Below are positions 57,129 to 64,000 of a stretch of DNA of 64,000 nt, piece after piece. The notes under the pieces are model-generated. The model did not search any database and had not been told where the DNA came from. It saw nothing but the letters and a program-made list of their open reading frames with translations. The DNA is taken from positions 2,232,001 through 2,296,000 of the forward strand of contig NZ_LT629787.1 of the NCBI RefSeq assembly GCF_900105655.1, read 5' to 3'. This DNA comes from Halopseudomonas salegens. Its GTDB lineage: Bacteria > Pseudomonadota > Gammaproteobacteria > Pseudomonadales > Pseudomonadaceae. The position numbers and the translations under genes were made by a program. Within the stretch, counting starts at the first letter, position 1; each line of letters opens with the position of its first letter.

Positions 57129-57302
57129 AAGAGAGGCCTGAGCTGGAAAAGATGCGCCATCTTATCAGTAAAGAACGCGTACTCAGCAACCGCGGCAAGA
57201 ATTTCGGCGCCGCCAGAGGTGGCCGACAAGCACTGCAGACACACCCGTACCGGCCAGGGATTTTGCGCTACAATGCGCGCGTCTAGCCAAATCGGGTGCT
57301 CT

Positions 57303-57749
57303 ATGAAAGTGTGTGGCGTTGAAATCAGCAGCAATGACGTAAATCTGTGTTTGTTGTCACTGACAGACGAACTTTTTGAACTGCCTGATTGCCGCTCCAG
57401 GCGGCTGACGTTGAAAGACATCAACAGCACACGCGAGCTGCGCTATTTTCAGCAGACCTTTGCCAAACTGATGCAGGACTACCAGGTCGACCGGGTGGTT
57501 ATCCGCCAGCGACCGATGAAGGGCAAATTTGCTGGCGGCGCAGTCGGTTTCAAGCTGGAAGCGGCCATCGAACTGATCAGCGATCTGGATGTGATCATCA
57601 TGTCTACGACCGATATCAAGGAATCATTGAAGCGCAACCCGATGCAGATCGCCTATGCCGACACTGACCTCAAAGCCTATCAGGAGGTCGCCTTCAATAC
57701 TGCCTATGCCTACCTGATGAAAGACAAATACGCCGCGCAGGAAGGGTAA
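57303..57749 (+). CDS. DUF3010 family protein
   Basis: A 148-residue protein of the DUF3010 family with an RNase H-like look: KVCGVEISSNDVNLCLL at the start and RVVIRQRPMKGKFAGGAVGFKLEA cut by conserved glycines in the middle. No enzymatic activity is known. The ATG at 57303 is chosen since homology starts there. It is divergent from the DUF3297 gene, with a 174-bp gap. Confidence 0.9.
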   Translation: MKVCGVEISSNDVNLCLLSLTDELFELPDCRSRRLTLKDINSTRELRYFQQTFAKLMQDYQVDRVVIRQRPMKGKFAGGAVGFKLEAAIELISDLDVIIMSTTDIKESLKRNPMQIAYADTDLKAYQEVAFNTAYAYLMKDKYAAQEG

Positions 57750-57750
57750 G

Positions 57751-57770
57751 AGCAGGTCTTGGGGTTTGCC
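57751..57770. repeat. REP-like half site
   Basis: AGCAGGTCTTGGGGTTTGCC resembles a left arm of the paired copies. It begins just after the DUF3010 stop; no convincing partner follows in the 80 bp to the next gene. Confidence 0.45.
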
Positions 57771-57849
57771 CTGCTGACAACCTTGCCAGCACGCGCGGCG
57801 TGGTAATGAAGGCGAAGCCGCAACGAAAAAGGCGTCGCCCTGATTGGAG

Positions 57850-59073
57850 TTATCGAGCCGTGTCGACTGGCATTGAAGGCTGAGCCTCGCGATCTATTGC
57901 CAATTGCACCTGGCGGTAAAACGCCAAACGCTCCTTGCCCTGGTTGCCGCCCTGACGATCGGTCGCCTGAGGCCAGTTACCGTTCGAGGCAATTACCAGG
58001 TTCCGCTGTGGGTCAATGAAGATGCCCTGGCCGAAAATCCCCCGCGCACTATAGGCACCATCATCCATGGTCCACCACTGATAACCGTAACCCTCCCCTG
58101 ACCTGCCGATATCCGCCTGCTTGGTGGTGGCCTCTGCGATCCAGCCATCCGGTAATACCGGCTCACCATTGGCGATGCCGCCACCCATGATGAACAACCC
58201 GAAGCGAGCGAAGTCCCGTGTGGCCGCCTGTACGCAGCAGCCGCTGATCTCATGACCGGTGGATCCCAACAGCCAGGTCGCGTCCTGTTCCATACCAAAG
58301 GGCTTCCAGACTTTGTCGGACAGGTATTCCGCCAGCGGCTTGTTGGCGGCCGCACTGGCGAGCACACCAATCAGATTGGTCTCACCGGTCTTGTAGACCC
58401 ACTGGGTACCTGGCTCTGCCTCGGATTCCAGTTGGCGCATATAGCTCACGGTGACATCGACACCCGGCTCGGCCTGGTGCGAACCAAACCGTGCAACGTC
58501 CGACTGCGGGTCGGCATAGTCCTCATTCCATTGCACACCCGAGGTCATCGTCAGCAACTGCTCGATGGTAACGTTGTCGTACGCAGACCCTTGAAGATCG
58601 GGAATGTACTCCGACACGGTGTCATCGATGCTCTTGATGTAGCCGTCCCTGATAGCGGCACCGACCAGAGTCGAGGTAAAGGATTTGGCAACGGAGAAAC
58701 TGGTCCAGCGGCCCTCGGGACCAAAGTCCAGCCCATATTGCTCAAGGCGTATTTTGCCATCATGAACGATCACCAGCGCGGCGGCGCGTTGCGACGCCAT
58801 AAAGGCATCGACATCCATGCCAATATCCAGCGGTTCGCCCTCAGGCAAGGGATAAGGGTCCTCTCCGGCGGCAATCACCCGCGACTCGGACAGCACCGGC
58901 ACACGGTCCAATACCCGAAAAGCAGCATCCCGCTCCGGCGTTGACCAGAACAGTACATTGGTATCGGTAGGAAAGTTCAGCACCAGCCTGCGCATATCCT
59001 GGCCAGCAGTCATCCAGAACAGACCGCACCCCACCAACAGCAAAACAACGATTGAGATGATCCATTTTTTCAT
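57850..59073 (-). CDS. beta-lactamase-fold serine hydrolase
   Basis: A 407-residue penicillin-binding-protein/class C beta-lactamase-like hydrolase. The SxxK nucleophile motif is in SFSVAKSFTSTLVG, the Tyr motif probably in WVYKTGETN, and MTSGVQWNEDYADP resembles the 6-aminohexanoate-dimer hydrolase (NylB) group. The N-terminus is one hydrophobic segment with a possible lipobox (LVGC, Cys16), so it is probably anchored outside the cytoplasm. The ATG at 59073 has a GGGAG site. Substrate unknown; esterase or amidase activity is more likely than antibiotic resistance. Confidence 0.88.
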   Translation of the reverse strand: MKKWIISIVVLLLVGCGLFWMTAGQDMRRLVLNFPTDTNVLFWSTPERDAAFRVLDRVPVLSESRVIAAGEDPYPLPEGEPLDIGMDVDAFMASQRAAALVIVHDGKIRLEQYGLDFGPEGRWTSFSVAKSFTSTLVGAAIRDGYIKSIDDTVSEYIPDLQGSAYDNVTIEQLLTMTSGVQWNEDYADPQSDVARFGSHQAEPGVDVTVSYMRQLESEAEPGTQWVYKTGETNLIGVLASAAANKPLAEYLSDKVWKPFGMEQDATWLLGSTGHEISGCCVQAATRDFARFGLFIMGGGIANGEPVLPDGWIAEATTKQADIGRSGEGYGYQWWTMDDGAYSARGIFGQGIFIDPQRNLVIASNGNWPQATDRQGGNQGKERLAFYRQVQLAIDREAQPSMPVDTAR

Positions 59074-59183
59074 GCTTACTCCCATTTTTGTTGTGTGCCT
59101 ATTCTAGGGGAGCACGCACAGGTGTAACCCCTGTTTTTACGGGCATAAAGCCTGGTGATTACCGGGTATGAGGGAGCTGACCC

Positions 59184-60596
59184 TCACCCCATATTCCCGC
59201 ACAGCCGCCCTATTGTCATCAGCGCCTTTTCGACGGCGGTGCTCCAGGGCTGGGCGCAGTTGAGGCGGATGCAGTTGTGGTATTTCTGGTTGGCTGAAAA
59301 CAGCCGGCCGGGTGCGATGCTGATTTTGTGTTCCAGCAATCGATGGGTCAGTGTCAGGGCGTCCAGCGTGGGGGCCAGCTCCACCCAGAGCACGAAACTA
59401 CCCTGCGGCTGACTGACCCGCGTCCCCTCCGGAAAGTATTTGCGGATGGCGCGGGCAAACAGACTGACCTGCACGGCATAACGATCTCTGGTCTGGCGCA
59501 GGTAGCGGTCATGATGGCCGTGCTCCAGATAGTCCGCCATCACCAGTTGGGAAATGCTGTTGGTCGCCAGATTGGTGACGTATTTGTGGTATTCCACCTG
59601 CTGGCGAAAGCGATCCGGCACCAGCATCCAGCCCAGGCGCAGGCCGGGGGAAACGGTTTTCGAGAACGACGTGCAGTGAATCACCTGCCCGGGATTCAGG
59701 CCTTGCAAGCAGCCCGGTCGCTCCCCGTTGTGACCGAGATCCCCGTAGACATCATCCTCAATCAACACCAATTGATGCTTGTTGGCCAGAGCGGCCAGGC
59801 GCCGCTTGTGGGCATCATCCATTACAAAGCCCAAAGGGTTATGAAAATTGGGGATAAGCACACAGGCCTTGATCGGCCACTGCTCCAGAGCCATTTCCAG
59901 CGCTGGCAGACTGATGCCGGTTTGCGGGTCCGTGGGGATTTCCAGCGCTTTCAGCCCCATGGACTCGATCACCTGGAGCAAACCATAAAAGGTGGGGGAT
60001 TCAAGGGCAATCACATCGCCTGGCTGGGCCACGGCGCGCAGGGCCAGGGTCAGGGCCTCGTGCCCGCCATTGGTGATAATGATCTCATCGGCATTCACGC
60101 GGCTGCCGGCCAGGGCCATGCGGCGGGCAATATGCTGTTGCAGCTGGGGCAGCCCCGGCGGAAAGGCGTAATGGGTGGCCTGAGCACTCTGATTACGCGC
60201 CACCTTACTCAGGCTGCGTTGCACGGCGCGCACCGGCAAAAAGTCATTGTGCGGCACCGCAGCACCCAAACGGATCATGCCCGGCTGGTTGACGGCATTG
60301 GCCAGGTGCAAGGACAGCTCCTGCCCCGTGACCGGCATGGGCTGCTGCAGTGGGCGGGATGCTTCTGGCAGCTCCGAGCGTTGCCACACCTGGGGACGCA
60401 CGTAGTAACCGGAGCGGGGCCGGGCCTCCAGCACACCGGCATTTTCCAGTGCACGCTGGGCCTGAACCACCGTCGAGACACTCACACCAAACTGCTGGCT
60501 CAAGGCGCGCACGCCGGGCAGGCGCTGGCCCGGTCGATAGGTACCTTGTTCAATATGATCGGACAGGGTGGCGGCGATATTCTGGTAGAGCGTCAT
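59184..60596 (-). CDS. MocR-type GntR/aminotransferase regulator
   Basis: A 470-residue regulator. Residues 1-75 are a GntR winged helix (IEQGTYRPGQRLPGVRALSQ, GVSVSTVVQAQRALE). The rest is a class I aminotransferase fold with the PLP lysine in SFSKTVSPGLRLGW. MocR proteins sense PLP or amino-acid adducts and usually regulate a divergent gene. Here that is the LysE-family exporter. The ATG at 60596 gives the family N-terminus. Confidence 0.93.
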   Translation of the reverse strand: MTLYQNIAATLSDHIEQGTYRPGQRLPGVRALSQQFGVSVSTVVQAQRALENAGVLEARPRSGYYVRPQVWQRSELPEASRPLQQPMPVTGQELSLHLANAVNQPGMIRLGAAVPHNDFLPVRAVQRSLSKVARNQSAQATHYAFPPGLPQLQQHIARRMALAGSRVNADEIIITNGGHEALTLALRAVAQPGDVIALESPTFYGLLQVIESMGLKALEIPTDPQTGISLPALEMALEQWPIKACVLIPNFHNPLGFVMDDAHKRRLAALANKHQLVLIEDDVYGDLGHNGERPGCLQGLNPGQVIHCTSFSKTVSPGLRLGWMLVPDRFRQQVEYHKYVTNLATNSISQLVMADYLEHGHHDRYLRQTRDRYAVQVSLFARAIRKYFPEGTRVSQPQGSFVLWVELAPTLDALTLTHRLLEHKISIAPGRLFSANQKYHNCIRLNCAQPWSTAVEKALMTIGRLCGNMG

Positions 60597-60630
60597 GGTG
60601 TCTTCAATACAGTTTGCGGCTGAAAAAGCA

Positions 60631-60693
60631 GTACAGATATGCAACATAATAAACTGTACCGATCAATTATAATTAAACTACATCTGTATCGGT
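60631..60693. promoter_or_regulatory. putative MocR operator repeats
   Basis: Direct repeats CTGTACCGAT (60654-60663) and CTGTATCGGT (60684-60693) are exactly 30 bp apart, three helical turns. An inverted partial copy (GTACAGAT, 60631-60638) lies closer to the regulator gene. Direct repeats with such spacing are the common operator design of MocR regulators. The AT-rich centre between them (ATTATAATTAAA) could hold promoter -10 elements. Confidence 0.6.
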
Positions 60694-60749
60694 TCGACTG
60701 CAAACCTTAACCTGTAAGCCAATTCAATACTGGCTTACAGGACCCCGCC

Positions 60750-61373
60750 ATGACTATCAGCCTGGACTCACCCCTGCTCTTGGCAACCATCAGTTTTGCC
60801 TTCGTCTCCTCGGCCACACCAGGGCCGAATAACCTGATGCTACTGGCATCCGGGGCAAATTTTGGTTTTCGTCGCACCATTCCACATATGCTGGGGATTG
60901 TGCTCGGAGTTGCGCTTTTGCTGGCTTTGACCCTGGCCGGGCTGGGTGAACTTTTTATCCGCTTTCCGCCGAGCCAGTTGGCATTTCAGGTGGCCGGTGT
61001 GGCCTATCTGTTATGGCTCTCCTGGAAGATTGCCACGGCCCCCGTGGGCGAGCTGAAAGCGGAAGACAGCACAGTGGAAGCAACGCCCTTGCGTTGGTGG
61101 CAAGCGGCAGCCTTTCAATTTCTGAACCCCAAAGCCTGGATGATGGCGTTGGCTGCCATCAGCAGTTTTACCCTGGGTGGAGAGTTGTATCTGGTCTCGG
61201 GGCTGATGGTGATGCTGGTGTTTGCCCTGGTGGGTCTGCCCGCCATCTCGTTGTGGGCTGGTTTCGGCGTGGTCATTCAGCAACTGTTGCACAGCTCCCG
61301 CCGCCAGCGGGCGTTCAATCTGGCGATGGGACTACTGACAGCAGCCACCGCCATAGTGATCGTGCAGGTATAG
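60750..61373 (+). CDS. LysE/RhtB family amino acid exporter
   Basis: A 207-residue inner-membrane protein with about six hydrophobic helices. The N-terminal SSATPGPNNLMLLASG is the LysE/RhtB signature, followed by GFRRTIPHMLGIVLG and FQFLNPKAWMMALA. It probably exports an amino acid or analogue. It is divergent from the MocR regulator with direct repeats between them, and is presumably its target. Confidence 0.93.
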   Translation: MTISLDSPLLLATISFAFVSSATPGPNNLMLLASGANFGFRRTIPHMLGIVLGVALLLALTLAGLGELFIRFPPSQLAFQVAGVAYLLWLSWKIATAPVGELKAEDSTVEATPLRWWQAAAFQFLNPKAWMMALAAISSFTLGGELYLVSGLMVMLVFALVGLPAISLWAGFGVVIQQLLHSSRRQRAFNLAMGLLTAATAIVIVQV

Positions 61374-61380
61374 GTGTATT

Positions 61381-61414
61381 GCCCGCTGCATTGCGGGCAA
61401 AAGGCAAGGCCTCA
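61381..61414. repeat. hairpin and REP-like half site after the LysE gene
   Basis: GCCCGC-TGCATT-GCGGGC (61381-61398) is a perfect 6-bp stem starting 8 bp after the stop. Its right arm runs into GGCAAAAGGCAAGGCCTC, which resembles the right arm of the REP-like family. It may double as a 3'-end hairpin. Confidence 0.5.
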
Positions 61415-61457
61415 CGCTCGCTTCTCAAGTTCAGGGATTTGACACCACAGTCACTGG

Positions 61458-61829
61458 TCAGGTGTTTTCTCGCTCTTCATCTGAGCGACCACGTTGCAGA
61501 AAAATCGCGCGTTCTTCACGTGCCGCCGCAACCAAACCAGACCACGCGGTGCACCCCTCAAGCTCATCTGGCCGCCATGTAGTGGGCACGTTTTGCCAGG
61601 AGCATTCGAGAAGGTTATGAAATCGCCTGAGGGCATTCAATTCCTCAGCGCTAAAGACTGGCTCATTATAAAAACCCAAGCGATCATCATCCATGTAGTC
61701 GTACCATGTTTCTATAATCTCATCAGTTCCTATTGCACTAACGGCTTCTTCGTCGGCAAAAGCGTCGAGGGACTCCATAAGTCGGTTTCTCAGCCTTTGC
61801 TTTAAAAGAGTATCAGAAACCTCCGACAT
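61458..61829 (-). CDS. hypothetical protein, 123 residues
   Basis: I do not recognise this protein. It is acidic and mostly helical, with the notable stretch ETWYDYMDDDRLGFYNEPVF and a Trp-containing C-terminal half (CSWQNVPTTWRPDELEG). No signal peptide or membrane helix. An AGGTG site supports the ATG at 61829; a GTG three codons upstream is an alternative. AT-rich and isolated, with an intact frame that reads like protein rather than shadow. Confidence 0.6.
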   Translation of the reverse strand: MSEVSDTLLKQRLRNRLMESLDAFADEEAVSAIGTDEIIETWYDYMDDDRLGFYNEPVFSAEELNALRRFHNLLECSWQNVPTTWRPDELEGCTAWSGLVAAAREERAIFLQRGRSDEERENT

Positions 61830-61867
61830 GCTTTTCACCTGACACCAGAATAGTCATAACGCAGCCA

Positions 61868-62560
61868 TCACGCGCTTGTCGCGTGCATTGCCGCTTTTGC
61901 GCCGGTGAAAATTACAGACACAGGCTTGTGAGTCTTGGGGTGAATGGGTTCACGCATCTCCAGTAATCGAAATCCATTGCCTGAGAACAGCGTAACCCAG
62001 CTTTCGAGCGTTCTGAAATACCATGGGGCCGGATCAATAAAGTCCGTGCCAAAACCAGCCCAAGAGCCTTTCCGCCAACCGTCGATATAAGGCAGGTCAC
62101 TCGCGACCACCGGATGAGGTGTTTGAACAATAAAAACTCCGTCCGTTTTCAAACTCGCCGGTACGGCTCCAAACAGCGTCTCGACCGACTCCTTTCCGAG
62201 AAGCGAAAAATTACACACAACGACGTCGAACGAACCGTCAACTGCACCGGCAGCCATATCCTCGTAAGATGCGACCCTGAAATGCCCCCCACCGGCACTT
62301 TTGGCTTGCTCAATGAGATCAGGCACTACATCGATCCCGACTAAATGTGGCACTTGAGAAGCGAGTTCACGGATGAGCCATCCCTCGCCGCACCCGATAT
62401 CGAGAACCGATTCCGGAGCATGACTCAACACAGCCTCGACGATTGCCTTGTTCGTGATCAGTTTGCGGCTCTCAATATGACCACCTCGAACAGCCGCAGA
62501 CCACTGAGATGCATTTTTCTCCCACGAGTCGACAATTTTTTCATCACTATACGGGTTCAT
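61868..62560 (-). CDS. class I SAM-dependent methyltransferase
   Basis: A 230-residue methyltransferase. Motif I is VLDIGCGEGWLIRELA near residue 52, the acidic residue after it is in VGIDVVPD, and motif IV reads DVVVCNFSLLG. The substrate cannot be predicted. It is preceded by a 190-bp gap containing a REP-like palindrome and is probably an isolated accessory gene. Confidence 0.9.
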   Translation of the reverse strand: MNPYSDEKIVDSWEKNASQWSAAVRGGHIESRKLITNKAIVEAVLSHAPESVLDIGCGEGWLIRELASQVPHLVGIDVVPDLIEQAKSAGGGHFRVASYEDMAAGAVDGSFDVVVCNFSLLGKESVETLFGAVPASLKTDGVFIVQTPHPVVASDLPYIDGWRKGSWAGFGTDFIDPAPWYFRTLESWVTLFSGNGFRLLEMREPIHPKTHKPVSVIFTGAKAAMHATSA

Positions 62561-62671
62561 AGAGCAATCCGTTTCAAGCCGCTAACGCCGCTCGGCATGC
62601 GCGGCTACAAAAAAAGAGCTGCATCGGACGTTAACGAATGCGCGAGTTCTTCAACTCTTGTGGCGACGTCC

Positions 62672-62724
62672 AGGAAGTCCTGCCTTTTGCTTGCTACGAT
62701 GTAGGAAAATGGCAAGACCTGTCT
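62672..62724. repeat. REP-like palindrome, paired
   Basis: Arms GGAAGTCCTGCCTTTTGC and GAAAATGGCAAGACCTGTC around a 14-base loop, in the gap between the methyltransferase and the 97-residue membrane protein genes. Confidence 0.75.
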
Positions 62725-62750
62725 CTAGAGTTTGCTACTTGTTTGGCGCG

Positions 62751-63044
62751 TCACTTCGATACAAAACGGTGGACAAGATTGCCTTTACGCATGAAGTAAA
62801 AAGCTGAAATCCCATAGAGGAAAAATTCTCCAACGCGATTTGACAGTAACGTCTTGGCCGTTTTTTCCGCCATCACCTTGCCACTCAATACGGGAGACGT
62901 CTCATCGACAACCATCCCGACATCACTGAGGTACAGCCAATAAGTCCCTACGCTAAGCAGACTTGTCAGGCTGACGACGGTCAGGACAAGGAATACTAAT
63001 CCGGCTGCTCGTATTACAACCCATAGCGCTTCGTCTTTACTCAT
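62751..63044 (-). CDS. hypothetical small membrane protein
   Basis: A 97-residue protein with one long hydrophobic segment (residues about 7-37) and a second shorter one near residues 72-84 (FFLYGISAFYFM). Between them is a polar loop (DETSPVLSGKVMAEKT). No family recognised. ATG at 63044 with a GGACAGAG purine stretch upstream. The 180 bp before the next gene show nothing that I can name. Confidence 0.55.
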   Translation of the reverse strand: MSKDEALWVVIRAAGLVFLVLTVVSLTSLLSVGTYWLYLSDVGMVVDETSPVLSGKVMAEKTAKTLLSNRVGEFFLYGISAFYFMRKGNLVHRFVSK

Positions 63045-63225
63045 GCTCTGTCCTTAGATTCCCCTAGCGAGGCTGTAGAAAAGCCCATTTCGGACTCACC
63101 CAGCAGCCGCTTTCCTGTTGATGTCTGACCCCGAATCATCAGGGCTGTGTTTTCTCGATTATCGCTCGATACCTGATTTTATCACTGTACTGGGTGGATT
63201 TATGCAGCGTTTACCTAATTTTGCA

Positions 63226-63693
63226 TCATGATTCCGGAGCAGGGTCACCGTCGACTTCCAAACAAGTGGAGAATCTTATTTTCCTCGACACCCCCTTAGG
63301 GTCTGAGAAAAAAGGAACATGCAACTTGCTTTTATTAAAAGCACGCAACTTCCACATGGTTGATCCTGTAAAATTAAAAGCAACCATGTCAGGCTCAATA
63401 AGCTCTGAAAATCGGAATGAGCCAGTAGAATATGGAGCCCCAATAGTTACAGACTCAATCACATGAGCATTGTTATTCAAGAGATAAATACGAAGCATAT
63501 CTTCACTCGGTATATCATCTGACATAAATACTACATATGAATCGTGGAAACCGACACATAGTTCCAGGATAGCGCCGGCGAGTATCGTCTCCGTGCCCAC
63601 CCCTCGCAAAAAAACCTGGCTTTGGGTTAACGTATAGTCGTCACCGTCGCTGACCACTTTAGTGGCTAATATGTCGTCAGGAATAATTTCCAT
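63226..63693 (-). CDS. hypothetical protein, 155 residues
   Basis: I do not recognise this protein. It has no signal peptide, and alternating hydrophobic/polar stretches (LELCVGFHDSYVVFMSDD, MLRIYLLNNNAHVIESV) suggest a small beta-rich domain. AT-rich compared with the core genes. The ATG at 63693 has a GAGG site; a GTG three codons upstream is possible. Confidence 0.6.
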   Translation of the reverse strand: MEIIPDDILATKVVSDGDDYTLTQSQVFLRGVGTETILAGAILELCVGFHDSYVVFMSDDIPSEDMLRIYLLNNNAHVIESVTIGAPYSTGSFRFSELIEPDMVAFNFTGSTMWKLRAFNKSKLHVPFFSDPKGVSRKIRFSTCLEVDGDPAPES

Positions 63694-63781
63694 GTTCCTC
63701 ACCTACCACACGAGACTGACGCCAAACGCGGCAAGCGCGCCAGCAACAAACGCACCAACGCTCACGCAAACCGAGAGAAGT

Positions 63782-63810
63782 CCAGGGGCATATCTTGCCT
63801 TTTGCCCTGG
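63782..63810. repeat. REP-like half site inside a short inverted repeat
   Basis: GGCATATCTTGCCTTTTGC resembles a left arm of the REP-like family and is bracketed by CCAGGG and CCCTGG. It lies in the 137-bp gap between the 155-residue gene and the partial gene at the window end. Confidence 0.45.
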
Positions 63811-63830
63811 TTTCAGCCCTTTCGCCCAGG

Positions 63831-64000
63831 TTACCAGTGTCGCGTGTACTCTTCCTTTGGGGGCAGATCGGGACGAAGCACGCTGTGCCCGGCTTTGAGC
63901 ACAGGGAACAGAGCGTCATCCAATCCGCGCCATTCATCCTCTTCCATGATTGCGAACTCCGCCCGACGCATGTCCAGAAAGGCCGACCACTTGTCGTCCC
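63831..64000 (-). CDS. C-terminal part of an unrecognised gene, cut by window end
   Basis: A minus-strand frame enters from the window edge and ends with TAA at 63831. Its visible about 56 residues read like real protein: acidic and aromatic, with RRAEFAIMEEDEWRGLDDAL and the end PPKEEYTRHW. An internal ATG (EEDEW preceded by Met) could start only a very short protein, so most of the gene probably lies beyond the window. Family unknown. Confidence 0.45.
   Translation of the reverse strand, partial: DDKWSAFLDMRRAEFAIMEEDEWRGLDDALFPVLKAGHSVLRPDLPPKEEYTRHW

Noticed and set aside
57850..59073. Serine hydrolase as an antibiotic-resistance beta-lactamase
   Set aside because: The SxxK motif is shared by many esterases and amidases; surrounding residues resemble the NylB-type hydrolases more, and no resistance-gene context is present.
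1..64000. CRISPR arrays, tRNA or rRNA genes, complete insertion sequences, prophage
   Set aside because: No regularly spaced direct repeats, no cloverleaf-like gene, no transposase, integrase or phage structural gene was found on reading both strands.

Overview
The window looks like a chromosomal segment of a Pseudomonas-lineage gammaproteobacterium. Gene order (lapA-lapB, ihfB, rpsA, cmk, a tyrA-aroA fusion, hisC, pheA, serC, gyrA, mtnA, MTA deaminase, ubiG, mupP, yciK, rluB, scpB-scpA, trpS, cpxR-like two-component locus, cyaB) matches the core order known from Pseudomonas. The fused prephenate dehydrogenase/EPSP synthase, MupP and the MASE2 adenylate cyclase are typical of that group. Moderate GC and GyrA Ser83 (P. 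aeruginosa has Thr83) suggest a member such as Halopseudomonas rather than P. aeruginosa itself; this genus guess is inference. No tRNA, rRNA, CRISPR array, transposase or integrase was seen.

Region 1 (1-42.4 kb) is compact core chromosome. It opens with a DUF6279 lipoprotein and a zinc alcohol dehydrogenase. A long minus-strand block follows: pyrF, lapB/lapA, ihfB, rpsA, cmk, tyrA-aroA, hisC, pheA, serC, gyrA and mtnA, covering pyrimidine, aromatic amino acid and serine synthesis, translation and DNA topology. From 17 kb the plus strand carries MTA deaminase, ubiG, mupP, yciK and a GGEEF diguanylate cyclase. Then, on the minus strand, come a SapC-family gene, rluB, scpB/scpA, trpS, a YciO/Sua5 protein and a PHP-domain nuclease. 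A CpxR-like regulator, a Spy/CpxP-like chaperone and a sensor kinase form an envelope-stress locus with a CpxR-type box. Then follow a nitroreductase/AraC pair, a DUF962 protein, an HD-domain protein, cyaB, a PlpD-like patatin autotransporter, recQ, a UPF0149 gene and a PAS-GGDEF-EAL protein.

Region 2 (42.4-64 kb) is accessory in character. It has lower-GC stretches, many secreted or hypothetical proteins, gene remnants and two repeat families that I do not see in region 1. One is a REP-like palindrome (arms resembling GTCAGGTCTTG...TTTTGC), with five paired copies and about five half copies. The other is a roughly 90-bp module, present three times and always upstream of a minus-strand gene start (a LysM gene, a decayed LysM copy, and a zinc-ribbon rhomboid). 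Cargo includes a cluster of envelope or exported proteins (TPR, LysM, a 286-aa unknown, DUF418, a 241-aa unknown) and a LysR/isochorismatase pair. It also includes cadR-cadA-DUF3703 metal resistance with a clear MerR-type operator, egtB-egtD for ergothioneine-type chemistry, several DUF proteins, a beta-lactamase-fold hydrolase, a MocR/LysE divergent pair and small unknown genes at the end.

The clearest candidates for something undescribed are the mobile-looking upstream module and its relation to the REP palindromes, the rhomboid protease carrying two N-terminal zinc ribbons, and the PhnZ-like HD protein. None amounts to a proven new system from sequence alone.
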